From Ectopseudomonas guguanensis (GTDB taxonomy: Bacteria > Pseudomonadota > Gammaproteobacteria > Pseudomonadales > Pseudomonadaceae), in contig NZ_FNJJ01000004.1 of assembly GCF_900104265.1 (NCBI RefSeq), forward strand, positions 248,001 to 312,000: a stretch of DNA of 64,000 nt. The letters are read 5' to 3'. The position numbers were made by a program, and so were the translations under genes. Positions 62,452 to 64,000 of the stretch are shown here, piece after piece; position 1 is the stretch's first letter; every line of letters begins with the position of its first letter. The notes beneath the pieces are model-generated. The model did not search any database. It saw only the letters and a program-made list of their open reading frames with translations, and had not been told where the DNA came from.

Positions 62452-63411
62452 ATGTCCAAGACGCATTCCAACCGCAGCGTGCTGATTGCCGTGTCCCTGG
62501 CCATCGGCCTGCTCGCCGCCCCCATCGCCGAGGCCGCCCAGCAGCTGCGCATCGGCTATCAGAAATCATCCACGCTGATCAGCCTGCTGAAGAGCCAGGG
62601 CACTCTGGAGAAGGCACTGGCCGACCAGAACATTGCCATCAGCTGGCACGAATTCCCCAACGGCCAGCCGCTGCTGGAAGCGCTCAACGTCGGCAATATC
62701 GACCTCTCCGCCGATGTCGCCGACACCGTGCCTGTGTTCGCCCAGGCCGCCGGCGCCGACCTCGCCTACTTCGCCCAGGAAGCGCCCTCGCCCAGCGCGC
62801 AGGCGATCATCGTGCGCGAGGATTCACCGATCACAAGCCTGGCCGACCTCAAGGGCAAAAAGGTCGCCGTGACCAAGGCGGCCGGCGTGCACTACCTGCT
62901 GATCGCCGCGCTGAACAAGGCCGGCCTGAAATTCAGCGATATCGAACCGGCCTACCTGACCCCGGCCGACGGCCGCGCCGCCTTCGAGAACCGCAAGGTG
63001 GACGCCTGGGTCACCTGGGAACCCTTCCTCAGCAGCGCCCAGCAGCAACTGCCGACGCGCATCCTCGCCGACGGCAAGGGCCTGGCCGATTACCAGCGCT
63101 ACTACCTGACCAGCGTCACCTTCGCCAAGCGCCATCCGCAGGTGCTGCAGACGGTGTTCGACGAGTTGGTGAAGACCGGCGACTGGCTGCGCGCCAACCC
63201 GCGCCAGGCGGCTGAAATCCTCGGCCCGCTGTGGGGCAACCTCGACCCGGCCATCGTCGAGAAAGCCAACGCCAAGCGCAGCTACCAGGTGCGCCTGGTG
63301 CAGCCGGACAGCCTCGCCGAGCAGCAGAAGATCGCCGATGCCTTCTACGGCGCCAGCCTGTTGCCGACCTCGGTGGATGCCCGCGAAGTCAGCATCTGGA
63401 GCCCGCAATGA
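62452..63411 (+). CDS. Sulfonate ABC transporter binding protein, SsuA-like
   Basis: The 319-residue periplasmic protein has a signal peptide (VLIAVSLAIGLLAAPIAEAA, cut near AEA-AQ) and SsuA motifs: LRIGYQKSSTLISLLKSQG, EFPNGQPLLEALNVGNIDLS, GKKVAVTKAAGVHYLLIAA and DAWVTWEPFLSSAQQ. It is clearly paralogous to SsuA at 43281-44246. The ATG at 62452 is preferred to one 33 bases upstream because of the signal peptide. Its stop overlaps the next gene's start (ATGA). No permease gene lies between it and the right window edge. Confidence 0.92.
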   Translation: MSKTHSNRSVLIAVSLAIGLLAAPIAEAAQQLRIGYQKSSTLISLLKSQGTLEKALADQNIAISWHEFPNGQPLLEALNVGNIDLSADVADTVPVFAQAAGADLAYFAQEAPSPSAQAIIVREDSPITSLADLKGKKVAVTKAAGVHYLLIAALNKAGLKFSDIEPAYLTPADGRAAFENRKVDAWVTWEPFLSSAQQQLPTRILADGKGLADYQRYYLTSVTFAKRHPQVLQTVFDELVKTGDWLRANPRQAAEILGPLWGNLDPAIVEKANAKRSYQVRLVQPDSLAEQQKIADAFYGASLLPTSVDAREVSIWSPQ

Positions 63412-64000
63412 GTGCCGAGGCCCGCCTGCACCCCAGCCTGCGTGACGAACCGCTGCTGGCCGCGCACCTGTTCCCGGTGGATTTCGGCAACCGCACGGCC
63501 AAGGTCGAACGCCTGGCCCGGCGCCTGGCGGCCACCGCGGTGGAGCGTGATCGCACCGGCGGCAGCCCGCAGGCCGAGCGCGAGCTGCTGCGCGACAGCG
63601 GCCTGCTGACCCTGGCCGTGCCGCAGCAATACGGCGGCCAGGGCGCGGCCTGGCCGGAAATCTACCGCATCGTGCGCTACCTGGCGGCGGTGGACAGCTC
63701 GCTGGCCCACCTGTTCGCCTTCCAGCACCTGCAGGTGGCGACCATCGTGCTGTTCGGCAACCCCGATCAGCAGCGCCACTGGCTGACGCGTACGGTGCAG
63801 GAGCGCTGGTTCTGGGGCAACGCCACCAACGGCCGCGACACCGGCCTCGTGCTCAGCCCGCGCGAGGAGCATTTCGAGCTCAACGGCAGCAAGTCGTTCT
63901 GCTCCGGCGCGCTGGGCGCCGATGCGCTGGTGGTCAGCGCACCGCGCGGCAGGAGCCCGGAGGATCGCGTGTTCATCGTCCTGCCCAGCCAGCGCGAGGG
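63408..64000 (+). CDS. SfnB/DszC-like acyl-CoA-dehydrogenase-fold enzyme, 3' end cut by window edge
   Basis: About 197 N-terminal residues are visible. The frame starts MSAEARLHPSLRDEPLLAAH, then LAVPQQYGGQGAAWPEIYRI, VRYLAAVDSSLAHLFAFQHL and FNG-type substrate loop residues around RWFWGNATNGRDTG. This is the fold of flavin-dependent SfnB/DszC enzymes, which act in sulfone and sulfonate breakdown or repair. The overlap with the binding-protein gene and the sulfur context support that role. The catalytic C-terminal half is outside the window, so monooxygenase or dehydrogenase activity cannot be decided. Confidence 0.85.
   Translation, partial: MSAEARLHPSLRDEPLLAAHLFPVDFGNRTAKVERLARRLAATAVERDRTGGSPQAERELLRDSGLLTLAVPQQYGGQGAAWPEIYRIVRYLAAVDSSLAHLFAFQHLQVATIVLFGNPDQQRHWLTRTVQERWFWGNATNGRDTGLVLSPREEHFELNGSKSFCSGALGADALVVSAPRGRSPEDRVFIVLPSQRE

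Overview
The window is a 64 kb piece of a high-GC gammaproteobacterial chromosome, almost certainly a Pseudomonas of the mendocina/oleovorans/alcaliphila type. The basis is protein-level recognition (DctBD/DctPQM, DesA, OprD-family porins, the exact ssuEADCBF order, DUF2388, KdpFABCDE) together with the codon usage. No rRNA, tRNA, CRISPR array, intact insertion sequence or prophage was seen.

Layout: (1) 1-4090 is a visibly AT-richer surface-polysaccharide segment on the minus strand: a family 2 glycosyltransferase, rmlB, rmlD and a truncated rmlA. It ends abruptly at a leftover C-terminal piece of a second, high-GC rmlD at 4092-4412. (2) 4394-12863 covers C4-dicarboxylate sensing and uptake: a chemoreceptor, the DctB/DctD two-component pair, a consensus sigma-54 promoter and the DctPQM TRAP transporter. 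(3) 12997-22034 holds housekeeping and solitary genes: a DUF502 protein, an Lrp-type regulator, an orphan GspE-like ATPase, an L,D-transpeptidase-like protein, a small NfeD-like protein, a DUF2388 protein, an OprD-family porin, a PAS-GGDEF protein and the DesA desaturase. (4) 22204-36372 is a 14 kb co-directional array of seven signalling genes with overlapping or nearly abutting ends: GGDEF-EAL, REC-HDOD, three related multi-sensor histidine kinases, a stand-alone receiver, and an Hpt-REC-REC-GGEEF diguanylate cyclase. It looks like one phosphorelay controlling c-di-GMP. (5) 36644-45890 concerns sulfur supply: sbp-cysT-cysW without the expected cysA, then ssuEADCBF, then lsfA and a GNAT acetyltransferase read from a shared divergent promoter. 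(6) 46337-54297 is kdpFABCDE for high-affinity potassium uptake, followed by chrA (chromate). (7) 55913-57900 is an AT-richer, gene-poor stretch with two perfect DnaA boxes and two genes of unknown function. (8) 58111-64000 returns to sulfur scavenging: an OprD-family porin with an atsRBC-like ABC transporter, and divergently a second sulfonate-binding protein with the start of an SfnB/DszC-like acyl-CoA-dehydrogenase-fold enzyme.

How it works together: the two sulfur blocks would let the cell import sulfate, alkanesulfonates and sulfate esters or sulfones through dedicated porins, desulfonate them with SsuD/SsuE, and detoxify peroxide with LsfA. AT-rich promoters there share a short motif (TTTATAACCAA). 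Several families of short palindromic repeats are scattered between genes, including inside the ssu, kdp and dct operons.

The most interesting objects are the c-di-GMP phosphorelay array and its right-hand border. There the 3' end of cysW is tandemly duplicated and cysA is absent, suggesting that the array's end is a recombination scar. A second scar is the rmlD remnant at 4.1 kb. All assignments rest on reading the sequence without database searches.
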